Source of the DNA: Paludibaculum fermentans
GTDB taxonomy: Bacteria; Acidobacteriota; Terriglobia; Bryobacterales; Bryobacteraceae
Assembly: GCF_015277775.1 (NCBI RefSeq)
Contig: NZ_CP063849.1
Coordinates: 2,356,001-2,420,000, forward strand
Reading direction: 5' to 3'
DNA length: 64,000 bases
The stretch's first letter is position 1. Each line of letters starts with the position of its first letter. The notes under the pieces were generated by a model that saw nothing but the letters and a program-made list of their open reading frames with translations, was not told the DNA's origin and did no database searches. Shown piece after piece: positions 7,507 to 16,874 of this stretch. The translations under genes and the position numbers were made by a program.

Positions 7507-9783
7507 ATGGCAACAACCACACCCGAAGTCCGGCCCGCATCCAAGTCCAAAGAGCAGGTCGGCCGCAGAGGATTCCTGGCTAGCGCCGCCGGCGGCTTGA
7601 CCCTCGCCTTCTTTATCCCCGAAGTCTCGCGATTGAGCGACATCGAGGCCGCCCCGCTGCCTGGCCAGGTGAATGCCTGGCTGCAAGTGGGCACGGATGG
7701 CAGCATCACCCTCACCATCGGATCCTCTGAAATGGGGCAAGGCTCGATGTCCGGCCTCGCCCAAGTCCTGGCCGAAGAACTGGTAGTTGACTACGCCAAG
7801 GTCAAAGTCGTCCAGGGCGGACCTTCCCTGGTGAACCCCGTACCCGTAGGCGCCGCGATCAACACGGTTGGCAGCAGTGTGATTCGAACCAACTTCTGGA
7901 AGATGCGGGACGCCGCGGCTTCAGCGCGGGAGACATTGGTCCAGGCCGCCATGAATGCGAAGAGCGACCAGACCCGCTCCAACTTCAGTGTCACCAGCGG
8001 TGCGGTCAAGCACGTTCCGTCCGGCGCGCTGTTCACGTATGCCCAATTGGCTGCGGCTGCCGCGCTGCTGCCGCCGGCGGCGAACGCGCCGTTGATTCCG
8101 GACAGCCAGTTCAAACTGATCGGCAAGACGGTCCCAAGGGTCGATATTCCCTCCAAGGTCAACGGCTCCGCAAGGTACGGCCTGGATGTGAGAGTGGACG
8201 GAATGGTGTATGCCGTCATCAAGCACTGTCCGACGTTCGGCGGGACTCTCGCCAGCACTCCGTCCGTGCCCTCCGGCATGCTCGCGGTGGTACCCACTAA
8301 AGTTATAGCCGGCACCGGCCGGGGGACGGAAGTGACGGACAGTGTGAATGCCGTAGCGGTAGTCGGGCCGAATACCTGGGATACCTGGCAGGCGGCCAAG
8401 CGCCTGAAGGTCACCTGGAGCCTGCCTTCCTCAGCCGCCAACCTGAACAACGCCAAGTTCCTGAGTGACGGGCAGGCCCTTCTGACCACGGCCACGCCGT
8501 TCGTGGCGGGCGGAGCAAACCCGCCCGGTACGCTTTACACCGTGGAAGGCGCTGCCAGCAGTGCCGCGGCAGCGAATGCGTCGGCGGCGAAAATCGTGGA
8601 CGCCACGTATACGCTGCCGTACGTGTCGCACGCCTGCATGGAAGTCCTCAACTGCACGGTGAACTACGTCGCTGGCGTGAGTTGTGAAGTCTGGGCGCCC
8701 ACACAGTCGGCCAAAGCGGTGTTGTCCCTGGTGATGACGATGACCGGATTGCCCGCAACGGCGGTCACCGTTCACACGATGTACCTGGGGGGCGGCCTGG
8801 GCCGGAAGGCGGAGGTCGACTTCGTCAGCCAGGCTGTGCAGGTGGCCATGCATGTGAACAAGCCGGTGAAGCTGATGTGGCCGCGAGAGGAAGACTTCAC
8901 GCGCGACCAATACAGGCCCATGGGTGTGATTCACGGCCGGGCGGGCCTGGACAGTGCAGGGAACATCCTGGGGTGGTCCTATCGCAACGTGTCGCCGTCG
9001 ATTCTCGGCCAGCGCGGCATCCCACTCGGCGCGAGCGGAGACAGCCAGGGCATCGAAGGCGCCGTCAACCTCCCCTACAATATCGGAGCCCGTGTCACGG
9101 AATGGGTATCGCACCCCTCGCCGATCCCTGTGGGCTTCTGGCGCTCAGTAGGCGCCTCGTTGAACACCTTCGCCGTGGAATGCCTGATCGATGAACTGGC
9201 AACCGCCGCAGGCCAGGATCCGTATCAGTTCCGGCGGTCGAAGTTGACGGATCCACGTTGGATCGCTGTGCTCGACGCGGCCGCGGCCCTGGGCAATTGG
9301 ACCTCGGCACCACCCGCGGGCCGGGCACGCGGAATCGCCATCGGGGCGGCGTTCAACAGCATTGTCGCGGAAGTGGTGGAGATCTCAAACGTGACCACCA
9401 CGGGTCTGCGGGTCAACCGTGTCTCGTGCGCGATTGACTGCTACATTCCCGTCAACCCCGGCTCCATCCAGGCGCAGTTGCAGGGTGGCATCGTGCACGG
9501 CTTGAACGCGGCTCTCTACGGGCAACAGACGTTTGTGAGCGGAGTGGCCCAGGCGAAGAACTTCAACAAGAGCCGTATGATCCGGCTGGGCGAGATGCCT
9601 CAGATCGGCATCACGATCATCCCTGGGCCGGCGGCATCAGACCGGACGGTCAATATCGGCGGAGCCGGCGAACTAGGCGTGCCCACCTTCGCTCCGGCGC
9701 TGGCCAACGCCTACTTCAAACTGACCGGGAAGCGGGTCCGCTCGCTGCCGCTATTCCCAGGCGCCACCATGGGTGGCCTGTAA
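7507..9783 (+). CDS. molybdopterin-binding subunit of an IorB-like aldehyde/heterocycle oxidoreductase
   Basis: 758 residues. The N-terminus carries a twin-arginine motif and hydrophobic stretch (RRGFLASAAGGLTLAFF), so the folded cofactor-loaded complex is probably exported by Tat with the small subunit as passenger. The body has xanthine-dehydrogenase molybdopterin-binding segments (GSSEMGQGSMSGLAQVLAEE, YLGGGLGRKAEVD). The C-terminal GGAGELG holds the expected catalytic Glu722. No separate FAD subunit is encoded, which fits the IorAB/aldehyde dehydrogenase group that passes electrons to a cytochrome or quinone. The substrate (isoquinoline-like heterocycle, aldehyde, nicotinate-like) cannot be read from sequence. 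Confidence 0.88.
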   Translation: MATTTPEVRPASKSKEQVGRRGFLASAAGGLTLAFFIPEVSRLSDIEAAPLPGQVNAWLQVGTDGSITLTIGSSEMGQGSMSGLAQVLAEELVVDYAKVKVVQGGPSLVNPVPVGAAINTVGSSVIRTNFWKMRDAAASARETLVQAAMNAKSDQTRSNFSVTSGAVKHVPSGALFTYAQLAAAAALLPPAANAPLIPDSQFKLIGKTVPRVDIPSKVNGSARYGLDVRVDGMVYAVIKHCPTFGGTLASTPSVPSGMLAVVPTKVIAGTGRGTEVTDSVNAVAVVGPNTWDTWQAAKRLKVTWSLPSSAANLNNAKFLSDGQALLTTATPFVAGGANPPGTLYTVEGAASSAAAANASAAKIVDATYTLPYVSHACMEVLNCTVNYVAGVSCEVWAPTQSAKAVLSLVMTMTGLPATAVTVHTMYLGGGLGRKAEVDFVSQAVQVAMHVNKPVKLMWPREEDFTRDQYRPMGVIHGRAGLDSAGNILGWSYRNVSPSILGQRGIPLGASGDSQGIEGAVNLPYNIGARVTEWVSHPSPIPVGFWRSVGASLNTFAVECLIDELATAAGQDPYQFRRSKLTDPRWIAVLDAAAALGNWTSAPPAGRARGIAIGAAFNSIVAEVVEISNVTTTGLRVNRVSCAIDCYIPVNPGSIQAQLQGGIVHGLNAALYGQQTFVSGVAQAKNFNKSRMIRLGEMPQIGITIIPGPAASDRTVNIGGAGELGVPTFAPALANAYFKLTGKRVRSLPLFPGATMGGL

Positions 9784-9788
9784 CCGCC

Positions 9789-10958
9789 ATGGACGAGATC
9801 GGCGCGATCCTTGCGGCCCGGCGCGAGTTGGGCAATCGTGATCAGGGCGCTGTTCTCGCGACAGTTGTGCACGTTCGGGGCTCCGCTTACCGGCGCCCCG
9901 GCGCGCGCATGTTGATTCTTCCCGACGGCCGTCGCATCGGCGCGATCAGCGGCGGCTGCCTGGAAGGAGATGTCGCGAAGAAGGCATGGTGGTTCACCGC
10001 GGATGGGCGTCCTTCTGTCCGCGTGTATGACACGTCGTCAGACGAGGACGCCGTTTGGGAGTTCGGCCTGGGCTGCAATGGCGAGATCCAGGTGCTGCTG
10101 GAACGGCTGAGTACGCCCGCGGTACAGGAATCCCTTGAGTTCATGGAAACCTGCCGCCAGTCCACTGGGGGCGTCACGGCAGTCGTGATTCGCAGTCAGC
10201 CATTGTCTGGGTTTTCCGTAGGCGACCGGTTGCACTGGTCCCCGGATGGGGGCATTCGCGGCGGAGTCCCGCAGCGATGGCCGGATCTGGCGGCCCATGT
10301 GGATGAAACTGTTCGTGAGCGCAGAAGCCGGCTGGTGGGGCTGGCCGGTTGCGAGGTCTTTGTCGAGTGGATTGCCCCGCCCCAGAGACTGGTGATCTTC
10401 GGCGCCGGCCACGATGCGATTCCGGTGGCCTCGTTGGCGAAACAGCTCGGCTGGGCGGTGACGGTCGTGGATGGACGCCCCGCCTATGCGACGCCGGCGC
10501 GATTCCCGCTGGCCGACCGGGTTGTCGTCATGCGACCGGAGAATCCCCTGTCCGGTGTAGCGATCGGCAAGGAGACCGCGGTCGTGATGATGACCCACAA
10601 CTACATCCAGGACGGCAGGCTGCTTCGCGAGATCCTGGCCGCACGGCCCCGATATCTCGGAATGCTGGGCCCTGCCAATCGGGCAGACCGGCTGCTCCAC
10701 GAACTCGGCATCAGCCGGGAGTCAGTCGACGTGCATGCACCGATCGGGCTCGACATCGGAGCAACGACACCGGAAGGAATCGCGTTGTCCATCATCAGTG
10801 AGATTCAGGCGGAACTGGCCGGCCGGCCCGGCATGAAGTTGCGCCATCGCCGCAGCTCGATCCACGCCCCTGCTATCGAGGCAGGCACGGCGCAAGGTCT
10901 TCCATTGCCCGATGCGGAGCGTCCGGTCTGCGAGATCGGGCAGTTGGAGCAGGCCTGA
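9789..10958 (+). CDS. XdhC/CoxI-family molybdenum cofactor insertion protein
   Basis: 389 residues. The N-terminal XdhC_CoxI domain has the conserved GSAYRRPGARM and ISGGCLEGDV motifs. The second half is a Rossmann-like domain (RLVIFGAGHDAIPVASLAKQ) typical of XdhC. In known systems XdhC binds the molybdenum cofactor, promotes its sulfuration and delivers it to the hydroxylase. The gene starts 5 bp after the large-subunit stop, and its own stop shares one base with the next ATG, so it is cotranscribed with its client enzyme. Confidence 0.88.
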   Translation: MDEIGAILAARRELGNRDQGAVLATVVHVRGSAYRRPGARMLILPDGRRIGAISGGCLEGDVAKKAWWFTADGRPSVRVYDTSSDEDAVWEFGLGCNGEIQVLLERLSTPAVQESLEFMETCRQSTGGVTAVVIRSQPLSGFSVGDRLHWSPDGGIRGGVPQRWPDLAAHVDETVRERRSRLVGLAGCEVFVEWIAPPQRLVIFGAGHDAIPVASLAKQLGWAVTVVDGRPAYATPARFPLADRVVVMRPENPLSGVAIGKETAVVMMTHNYIQDGRLLREILAARPRYLGMLGPANRADRLLHELGISRESVDVHAPIGLDIGATTPEGIALSIISEIQAELAGRPGMKLRHRRSSIHAPAIEAGTAQGLPLPDAERPVCEIGQLEQA

Positions 10959-11554
10959 TGGCTAATGTGGCCGCCATCCTGCTGGCCGCCGGGAACGCCT
11001 CCCGGATGGGCGCCCCGAAGCAACTGTTGGACTATGGCGGCCGGCCCTTGCTGCGTCATGCCGCCGAGACGGCCCTGGCGTCTGGATGCAGCAAAGTGAT
11101 CGTCGTTCTCGGCGCCAAGGCAGGAGCGGTGGCTCCCGCCCTGGATGGGCTGCCTGTCGTGACAGTCGTCAATCCCAGGTGGGATGAGGGCATGGGCACA
11201 TCGATTCAGGCAGGCCTGCGCGCAGCAGCGGCGGCGAGCGCGGAGGCGGTGATCCTCATGCTGGCCGACCAGCCGCTGATTTCAGCGGGATTCCTCGATC
11301 GACTCATAGGAATCCATACGGACGCAGGCCAGGCCATCGTCGCGGCCCGTTATGCGGGCACTGCCGGAGTACCCGCGCTCTTCGCCCGCCAGTACTTTGA
11401 CGACCTGGAGGCACTGCGTCCCGCGCAGGGATGCAAGGCGGTAATCCAGGCAAATGAGGGGAACGCCTGCCTGGTGGATTGCCCCGAGGCCGAGTTCGAC
11501 GTTGACACGCCGGACGACTACCAGCGGCTCCAGACTCTGGCAGGAGCGAAATGA
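10958..11554 (+). CDS. MocA-like molybdenum cofactor cytidylyltransferase
   Basis: 198 residues of the nucleotidyltransferase fold. The N-terminal signature LLAAGNASRMGAPKQLL binds the nucleotide, and MLADQPLIS supplies the metal-binding Asp. The MocA family converts molybdopterin-Mo to the cytosine dinucleotide form (MCD) used by IorAB/CoxL-type hydroxylases. Its position at the end of the hydroxylase operon supports MocA rather than the guanylyl-transferring MobA. It overlaps the XdhC-like gene by one base. Confidence 0.82.
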   Translation: MANVAAILLAAGNASRMGAPKQLLDYGGRPLLRHAAETALASGCSKVIVVLGAKAGAVAPALDGLPVVTVVNPRWDEGMGTSIQAGLRAAAAASAEAVILMLADQPLISAGFLDRLIGIHTDAGQAIVAARYAGTAGVPALFARQYFDDLEALRPAQGCKAVIQANEGNACLVDCPEAEFDVDTPDDYQRLQTLAGAK

Positions 11555-11596
11555 AGCGCCTGTGCAAACCGGACCGTTAGGACGGCCGGGCAGATC

Positions 11597-12412
11597 TCAG
11601 AAGAACAATGCCTCGGCCGTCTTCCCCAGCATCCAGGACTTGTCGTCACTGCTCAGGAACGGCAAGCCCTCTTGCAGCAGAGCGAGCGAGTCCGCGTAGG
11701 TGTGGCCGTCCTGGATTTGAAAGGGGCAGTCGCTGCCCCACATCAGGCGTCGCGGCCCGAAGGCGTCGAAGACCCTTCGAATGAATGGCAGGAGATCACC
11801 ATAGGGCGGCTGCCGTTGACCCAGTGCGTAGAAGGCCGATACCTTCACATGGACCTTGTCATGCTTCGCGAGCGCGCAGAGCTGCTGCACGTCGCTCTCC
11901 CGGATCTGTCCATCCACTCCGATCCGCCCCAGATGATCGATGACAACCGGCGTCTCGGGATACTGCCGGCACATCTGGTCCAGTGCGGCGAGGGCATCCG
12001 GGTTCACCAGCGCGCAGACCGCCAACTGGTCCTCGGCGGCGCACTTCCACATAGACTGCATGCCCGGAGCAGCCAGCCACGCTTCGGGTGAGGACTCGGC
12101 GTGGATGCGGAAGCCGCGTACGCCATGCCTGGCGAGTTCCTGCATGGCTGCGGCAACGTCAACGGAGCTACAGTCCACCACCCCGATTCCTGCGAAGCTG
12201 CCCGCATGGGTCCGCAGGCAGTCGAGCATGTACGAGTTGTCAAATCCGTAGAAGCTCATCTGGACGAGTACGGCGCGCGCAACCCCGTTTGGAAGGGAGT
12301 GGCGGAAATAGTCTTCAGGCGGGAAGTGAAGCGGAGAGAACTCAGAACCGGGCCAAACACGTGGGTATCGATCACAATCATCGGTCCACACGTGAACATG
12401 CGAGTCGATCAT
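11597..12412 (-). CDS. amidohydrolase-family protein (TIM-barrel lactonase/decarboxylase-like)
   Basis: 271 residues from the ATG at 12412, chosen because the canonical N-terminus MIDSHVHVW (metal-binding His5 and His7) starts there; a longer open frame upstream runs into the divergent MFS gene. Later motifs are VVIDHLGRIG and the C-terminal LMWGSDCPF with the conserved Asp. This is the amidohydrolase_2 group, which includes L-fucono-, L-rhamnono- and galactarolactone lactonases and ACMSD-like decarboxylases. Next to an organic-anion/sugar-acid-type MFS carrier, a sugar lactonase role is plausible but not shown. Confidence 0.8.
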   Translation of the reverse strand: MIDSHVHVWTDDCDRYPRVWPGSEFSPLHFPPEDYFRHSLPNGVARAVLVQMSFYGFDNSYMLDCLRTHAGSFAGIGVVDCSSVDVAAAMQELARHGVRGFRIHAESSPEAWLAAPGMQSMWKCAAEDQLAVCALVNPDALAALDQMCRQYPETPVVIDHLGRIGVDGQIRESDVQQLCALAKHDKVHVKVSAFYALGQRQPPYGDLLPFIRRVFDAFGPRRLMWGSDCPFQIQDGHTYADSLALLQEGLPFLSSDDKSWMLGKTAEALFF

Positions 12413-12461
12413 ATTGCTTCTTGGGGGAAGAGCCCTTAGTATACCCAGGTACCCCTCGCTC

Positions 12462-13721
12462 ATGCCCCCTTCCCCATTCCAATCCGCGAACGGCATTCTT
12501 GTCCTCCTCATCGTCTCTATTGCGATCAATTATGTCGATCGAGGCGCGCTTTCAGTGGCCGCGCCTTTGGTCTCCAGCGAGCTGAAGCTGACCACCTCCC
12601 AGATGGGCCTGCTGTTCTCGGCCTTCTTCTGGAGCTACGCCAGTTGCCAGGTGGTTGGTGGCTGGCTGGTCGATCGCTATCCGGTCCGCTGGGTGTACGC
12701 CGGCGGATTTCTCGTCTGGTCGCTGGCCACTGCGGCCGTTGGCCTGGTGGGCAGCCTGCCCGCCCTGCTGGCGACGCGCTTCCTGCTCGGAGCCGGTGAG
12801 AGCGTCGCCTATCCGGCTTGCTCCAAGTTCCTGGCTCGTGAATTCCCAGAAGCGCGCCGCGGCTTCGCCAATGCCGCCATTGACGCGGGTACAAAGATTG
12901 GGCCCGCGCTCAGCATTCTGATTGGCGGGCTGGTGGTGGGCCGGTTCGGATGGCGTTCCCTCTTCGTGATGGTGGGCCTGGGCAGCCTGTTGTGGCTGAT
13001 TCCCTGGTTCGCATTGACCGGCCGCGATAGCGGGATCCAACCAGACACCACTGCGCCTGGCCCCGGATGGCTGCAAATGCTGCGGAAGCGCCAGATGTGG
13101 GGCACATCGCTGGGTATGTTCTCGCTCGGCTACGCCTGGTACTTCCTCCTCTCCTGGCTGCCCAGCTACCTGGTGCGGGAGCGGGGCCTCTCCACATCCG
13201 ACATGTCCTTCCTCGGCTCCATCCCGTTCTGGGGCATGGCCATCGCCGCGCTGTTGGGCGGCTGGAGCTCCGACTCCTGGATCCGCGCGGGCGGCAACCC
13301 AAGCCGTGTGCGCCGGCTTTACATCGGAGGTGGCCTGTTGCTTTGCGGAGCGGCCTTGTTGCCGGCAGCCCTGGTCCACAACTCCACCGTCAGCGTTGCG
13401 CTGGTCACGCTCGCCTGTCTCTGCCTTGGCCTGTTCACCTCCAATGTCTGGGCCGCCACGCAGACTCTCGCCGGACCCGAGGCGGCCGGCAAATGGACCG
13501 CCATCCAGAACACCATTGGCAACCTGGGCGGCGTGGTCTCGCCGTTGGTCACAGGCTGGATCGTCGATGCCACGGGGTCGTTCCTGATCGCATTCGCTGT
13601 TGCATCCGGGATCCTGTTTGCCGGCGCCGCGCTTTATCTGGCCATGGTGACATCGGTACAGCCGGTGGCCTGGCGGGAAGCACCTCTGAGCGGGAGAGCC
13701 GCTACCGCAAGCCGGCCTTAA
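12462..13721 (+). CDS. MFS transporter, ACS (anion:cation symporter) family-like
   Basis: 419 residues from the ATG at 12462, giving a short cytoplasmic N-terminus before the first helix (ILVLLIVSIAINYVDR). About twelve membrane helices are visible, with the typical D/R motif after helix 2 (GGWLVDRYPVRWV) and the helix-4 signature RFLLGAGESVAYPA. The INYVDR motif in helix 1 and overall pattern fit the hexuronate/glucarate/galactonate ACS group. It is divergent from the amidohydrolase with only about 50 bp between starts, so they probably share a control region. Its end overlaps the convergent gene by 20 bp. Confidence 0.82.
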   Translation: MPPSPFQSANGILVLLIVSIAINYVDRGALSVAAPLVSSELKLTTSQMGLLFSAFFWSYASCQVVGGWLVDRYPVRWVYAGGFLVWSLATAAVGLVGSLPALLATRFLLGAGESVAYPACSKFLAREFPEARRGFANAAIDAGTKIGPALSILIGGLVVGRFGWRSLFVMVGLGSLLWLIPWFALTGRDSGIQPDTTAPGPGWLQMLRKRQMWGTSLGMFSLGYAWYFLLSWLPSYLVRERGLSTSDMSFLGSIPFWGMAIAALLGGWSSDSWIRAGGNPSRVRRLYIGGGLLLCGAALLPAALVHNSTVSVALVTLACLCLGLFTSNVWAATQTLAGPEAAGKWTAIQNTIGNLGGVVSPLVTGWIVDATGSFLIAFAVASGILFAGAALYLAMVTSVQPVAWREAPLSGRAATASRP

Positions 13722-15885
13722 GCAATGGCGAAGACTTGAGGACGGCCCTGCACCACAGGATCTTCTCTCGTACGTCCTGGGGCAGGTAGAAATACTGCAA
13801 CGACGCTTCGAAGCCCACCCGGGGGTCTGCCTCGCAGATAGGCAGGAACTGTTCCGCAATCCGCAGTTCGTCCTCGATCAGGGTCCGGAGACGCGCCAGG
13901 GCTCCAGCCTTCGCACGGATGTTGTGAATCTCCACCTGATTCGCAATGCTCTCGAAGTACAACTGCCCAGCCTGGTGGATTCGTTGATCAGCTTGCGCTC
14001 GTGGGCCGCCATGGCGCGCCACAGGCTCGAACGCACGGACGCCAGCGCTCCACGCCGCGGCCATGCCGCGGAATGCCTGGCTGACGGCTTCCGGACCATA
14101 GGGCTGGGTCCAACCCAGGTCGTCGAAGCTGTTCAGGATCTTCGGCCGCTGGCCGGACGGCTCCAACCAGAGCGGATGCGCCGGCCCCTGCTGCACCACA
14201 CTTGAATAAACCAGGCTGTTCGAATAGGGGTACTCGGCGAACGCACGGGAGAAGATCGCCCAGGCTTTGCGGGCGCCGTCCACGCCGGACTGCCCGTAGC
14301 GCTGCGTGGCTGCCCGCGTGAGGGCGTCCTCCACACTGGGCACGTTCTCCCCAAAGAATTCACGAGCCACCAGCCAGTTGGCACTCGGCCATGTGCCCAG
14401 GGTCCAGGAGAGCATCGCGCCCTGGACGCCGCTGCTCCGCAGGGCCGCGCACTTAGCGGCAATGAGGTCAGGCACGGGAATGAACGGCAGGAGTCCGAGC
14501 TCCCAACTGTTCCCGATTTGAACCTTGGCCATCGCGCCCATTCCGCGTTGCTTCGCCTGTGCGATGTGGCGTTCCGCCCGTGGAGACGGGCCAGGAATGG
14601 AGAGCGAGTACTCGTCGATCAGCGTTTTGCGGCCCATCCGTGTGGCTGGCGTACCACGCTCGAAATCAACCTGGAGGGTCACGTCTTTGGGCAGTGCCGC
14701 AATGGTAGCGCTTTGTGGATCGTCCTCCACAACGCCCCAGCTCCAATCCCAGGCAAGGATTCGAACCTGCGGCGCGGAGCTCCGCGCGCCCTTCCGGATC
14801 TCGTCCACCACCTCGCCGATCACGCTGGACGCGGGGCGGCGGGCACAACGCGGGCAGGCGGTCTTGCGACGGAGGGAATAACAGTTGGTCGTGTTCTCCG
14901 AGGCTGTGATGAGAATCAGGCCGGCCAGGCGAGGCGCCTTCTCCATCAACTGCTGTACCGCCTCGCGCAACCAACTGCGCACCGGTTCCGTACTCGTGCA
15001 CAAGGAGGTGAGCCCATCTCCGGGCCGCCCCAGGTCTCCGCGCAGTTCCGGATGCGTGTCGAAGAAGGAGGTCGGCATCGCTCGCGGCTCGTTGAGGTAG
15101 AGATAGACTCCCAGCCCGTGCGCGGCGCTGCGTTCGATTAACCCGTTCAGCCGCTGCAGCCGAACGGTCGCCTGCTCGCCATAACCGGGCAACAGCGAAT
15201 GCACGGTCAATTCCCGCAGCAACCCGTGCAGCCAGATCCCATTCAGCCCCTGCTGCTTCATCGATTCGAGCACGGAGTCCGGATAGTAGCCCTGGAAATC
15301 CGGGTCGCCCAGGACATCTCCGTAGACGGCGGAGTAAGGAAATCCGATACGCGGATCGAAGGCCGCACTGGCCGGTTGCGCCGGACTACCGGGCATGTCG
15401 CGCTGCAGGCTTGGGGCGAAATCGAAACGAGCGGTCGGCTCGGCGGCTCCGCGGATCCCGTAGTCCAGGCCTGTGCGTTTGTCGTGCTCGACGGCGATTC
15501 GCCGCACCGCCGGCTTCGGCCCCAGATGCCCGTTGTAGAACGCATCCTCCGCGAGAAGCGCCGTGACCTCCACTTCTGACATGTTCGCCAGGACGGTCAA
15601 CTGCTCCATGGGGACGAAGGTCCAGTTGCGCCGCAGGATCTGGAATCGCTGCCGCCGCGCATAGCGGAGGTCCGGTTCCCGGCGCGCCAACTGCATTTCC
15701 TTGGCGAGTGCGGCGACCGTCGCGACTGGGCACGACAAAGCTCTGGCGATCCGCTGGGAGGGTACGAGGTCCCAATTCCTCCAGACCAACTGGTGAGCGA
15801 GCGAGGCAAACTGCGGCAAAGGCCGGTCCGGCGTTTGCGCCAGCAGGGAGGCAGGCAGCAGGCCGACGAACTCACGCCGTCTCAT
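13702..15885 (-). CDS. Tat-exported glycosidase-like protein (copy B of a paralogous pair)
   Basis: 727 residues from the ATG at 15885, which overlaps the stop of the permease gene (ATGA); longer frames upstream lie inside that gene. The N-terminus MRRREFVGLLPASLL resembles a twin-arginine signal. Residues about 25-125 hold two similar helical repeats, each beginning RNW (RNWDLVPSQRIARAL; RNWTFVPMEQLTVLA). The central part looks like a TIM barrel: GVYLYLNEPRAMP and ITASENTTNC match ...IYLYLNEPRAMP and ITMSENHTNC of the protein at 20137-22671. A CPRC pair follows. This copy lacks the beta domain seen in copy A. Probably an exported glycosidase; family unknown, GH20/GH67-like at best. Confidence 0.6.
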   Translation of the reverse strand: MRRREFVGLLPASLLAQTPDRPLPQFASLAHQLVWRNWDLVPSQRIARALSCPVATVAALAKEMQLARREPDLRYARRQRFQILRRNWTFVPMEQLTVLANMSEVEVTALLAEDAFYNGHLGPKPAVRRIAVEHDKRTGLDYGIRGAAEPTARFDFAPSLQRDMPGSPAQPASAAFDPRIGFPYSAVYGDVLGDPDFQGYYPDSVLESMKQQGLNGIWLHGLLRELTVHSLLPGYGEQATVRLQRLNGLIERSAAHGLGVYLYLNEPRAMPTSFFDTHPELRGDLGRPGDGLTSLCTSTEPVRSWLREAVQQLMEKAPRLAGLILITASENTTNCYSLRRKTACPRCARRPASSVIGEVVDEIRKGARSSAPQVRILAWDWSWGVVEDDPQSATIAALPKDVTLQVDFERGTPATRMGRKTLIDEYSLSIPGPSPRAERHIAQAKQRGMGAMAKVQIGNSWELGLLPFIPVPDLIAAKCAALRSSGVQGAMLSWTLGTWPSANWLVAREFFGENVPSVEDALTRAATQRYGQSGVDGARKAWAIFSRAFAEYPYSNSLVYSSVVQQGPAHPLWLEPSGQRPKILNSFDDLGWTQPYGPEAVSQAFRGMAAAWSAGVRAFEPVARHGGPRAQADQRIHQAGQLYFESIANQVEIHNIRAKAGALARLRTLIEDELRIAEQFLPICEADPRVGFEASLQYFYLPQDVREKILWCRAVLKSSPLLKAGLR

Positions 15886-16874
15886 GCCGCCATCCTGTTC
15901 GACAGCCCGAGGCCCAGAATCGCCAGGCACAGCAGTCCAACCCCGATCCACAAGCGCCGCAACGCAGAGGCCGGCGCTCCCTTCCACTCGCCGGTTGCGA
16001 TCCCAAGGACGTTGGCTGTCATCACCATCGAACCCATGAGGACGGACCAGCCGAAGGATGGCCCCATGCTGCCCAACTGCCGGGTTCCTGCCCCGTAGAA
16101 AACAAAACCCAGCATCCACAACACGCCCATGGAGATTCCGAGCAGCACGTTCCGGGCGGCGCCCGTCGTGGTGAACAACGCCGCGCTCCGCTCCCGGAAA
16201 AGCTTGACGCCGGTGTAGCCGGCATTGCACAGGAAGAGGGAGATCGTCAGCAGCGACCACACAACATTCGGTGCGAAATCGGGCAAGACACCCGAGGCCA
16301 CCGCGAGATCAATGATGGGCTTCCCAAGCACCAACCCGATATTGCCGCAGGAGGAGAGAAGCCCGGAAAGGATGCACAGCATCACCCCCCACGCATACTT
16401 CGGCTTGCCTTCCACGGACTCGCGCCAACTGCCCGCCAGCGAGCAGACGGCTACGCCGCCCAGCATGACAGCCAGCGAAATCAGTGTCAGCACCAGCACA
16501 TCGGACCGTGGTGGAGATTCATTCAGGATCAACAGTGGCACCAGGGTCCCGCTGGTCGCCGCTACCCCGAGAATGACGGCAAAGCCGATGGATAAGCCCA
16601 GCGCATCGACGCCGAGCCCGAAGGTCAGTGCACCCAGCCCCCACAAGAGCCCCATGGCCATGACAAGACTGATTCGTGACTGCCCGGCCGCCTGATAGAC
16701 CTGCCACACGTTGGGTGCGGTCATGGCCACAAACAGCCACGGGCAGACGAGGTAGGCGGTGCACGCAAAGACGAGCCACCCGTTCTCCCACTTCCAGCCA
16801 CGCATCAGCTTCATGGGCGCCATGAAGCCGCCCTGGCAGAGCCCTGCTGCGAGCACGAGCAGCCAGCCGGTCAT
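15882..16874 (-). CDS. RhaT-like sugar:proton symporter
   Basis: 330 residues, about ten membrane helices. The N-terminus (GLCQGGFMAPMKLMRGWKWE) closely follows the L-rhamnose-proton symporter pattern, and the segment GLLWGLGALTFGLGVDALG is also typical. It should carry a deoxysugar or related product across the inner membrane. It overlaps both neighbours by 4 bp, so it sits inside the operon between the aminotransferase and glycosidase-like copy B. Rhamnose itself is not implied, since no rhamnose catabolic genes are nearby. Confidence 0.82.
   Translation of the reverse strand: MTGWLLVLAAGLCQGGFMAPMKLMRGWKWENGWLVFACTAYLVCPWLFVAMTAPNVWQVYQAAGQSRISLVMAMGLLWGLGALTFGLGVDALGLSIGFAVILGVAATSGTLVPLLILNESPPRSDVLVLTLISLAVMLGGVAVCSLAGSWRESVEGKPKYAWGVMLCILSGLLSSCGNIGLVLGKPIIDLAVASGVLPDFAPNVVWSLLTISLFLCNAGYTGVKLFRERSAALFTTTGAARNVLLGISMGVLWMLGFVFYGAGTRQLGSMGPSFGWSVLMGSMVMTANVLGIATGEWKGAPASALRRLWIGVGLLCLAILGLGLSNRMAA

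Noticed and set aside
12552-13859. 435-codon minus-strand open frame
   Set aside because: Antisense to the MFS gene, Gln/Gly/Arg-rich, no recognisable domain.
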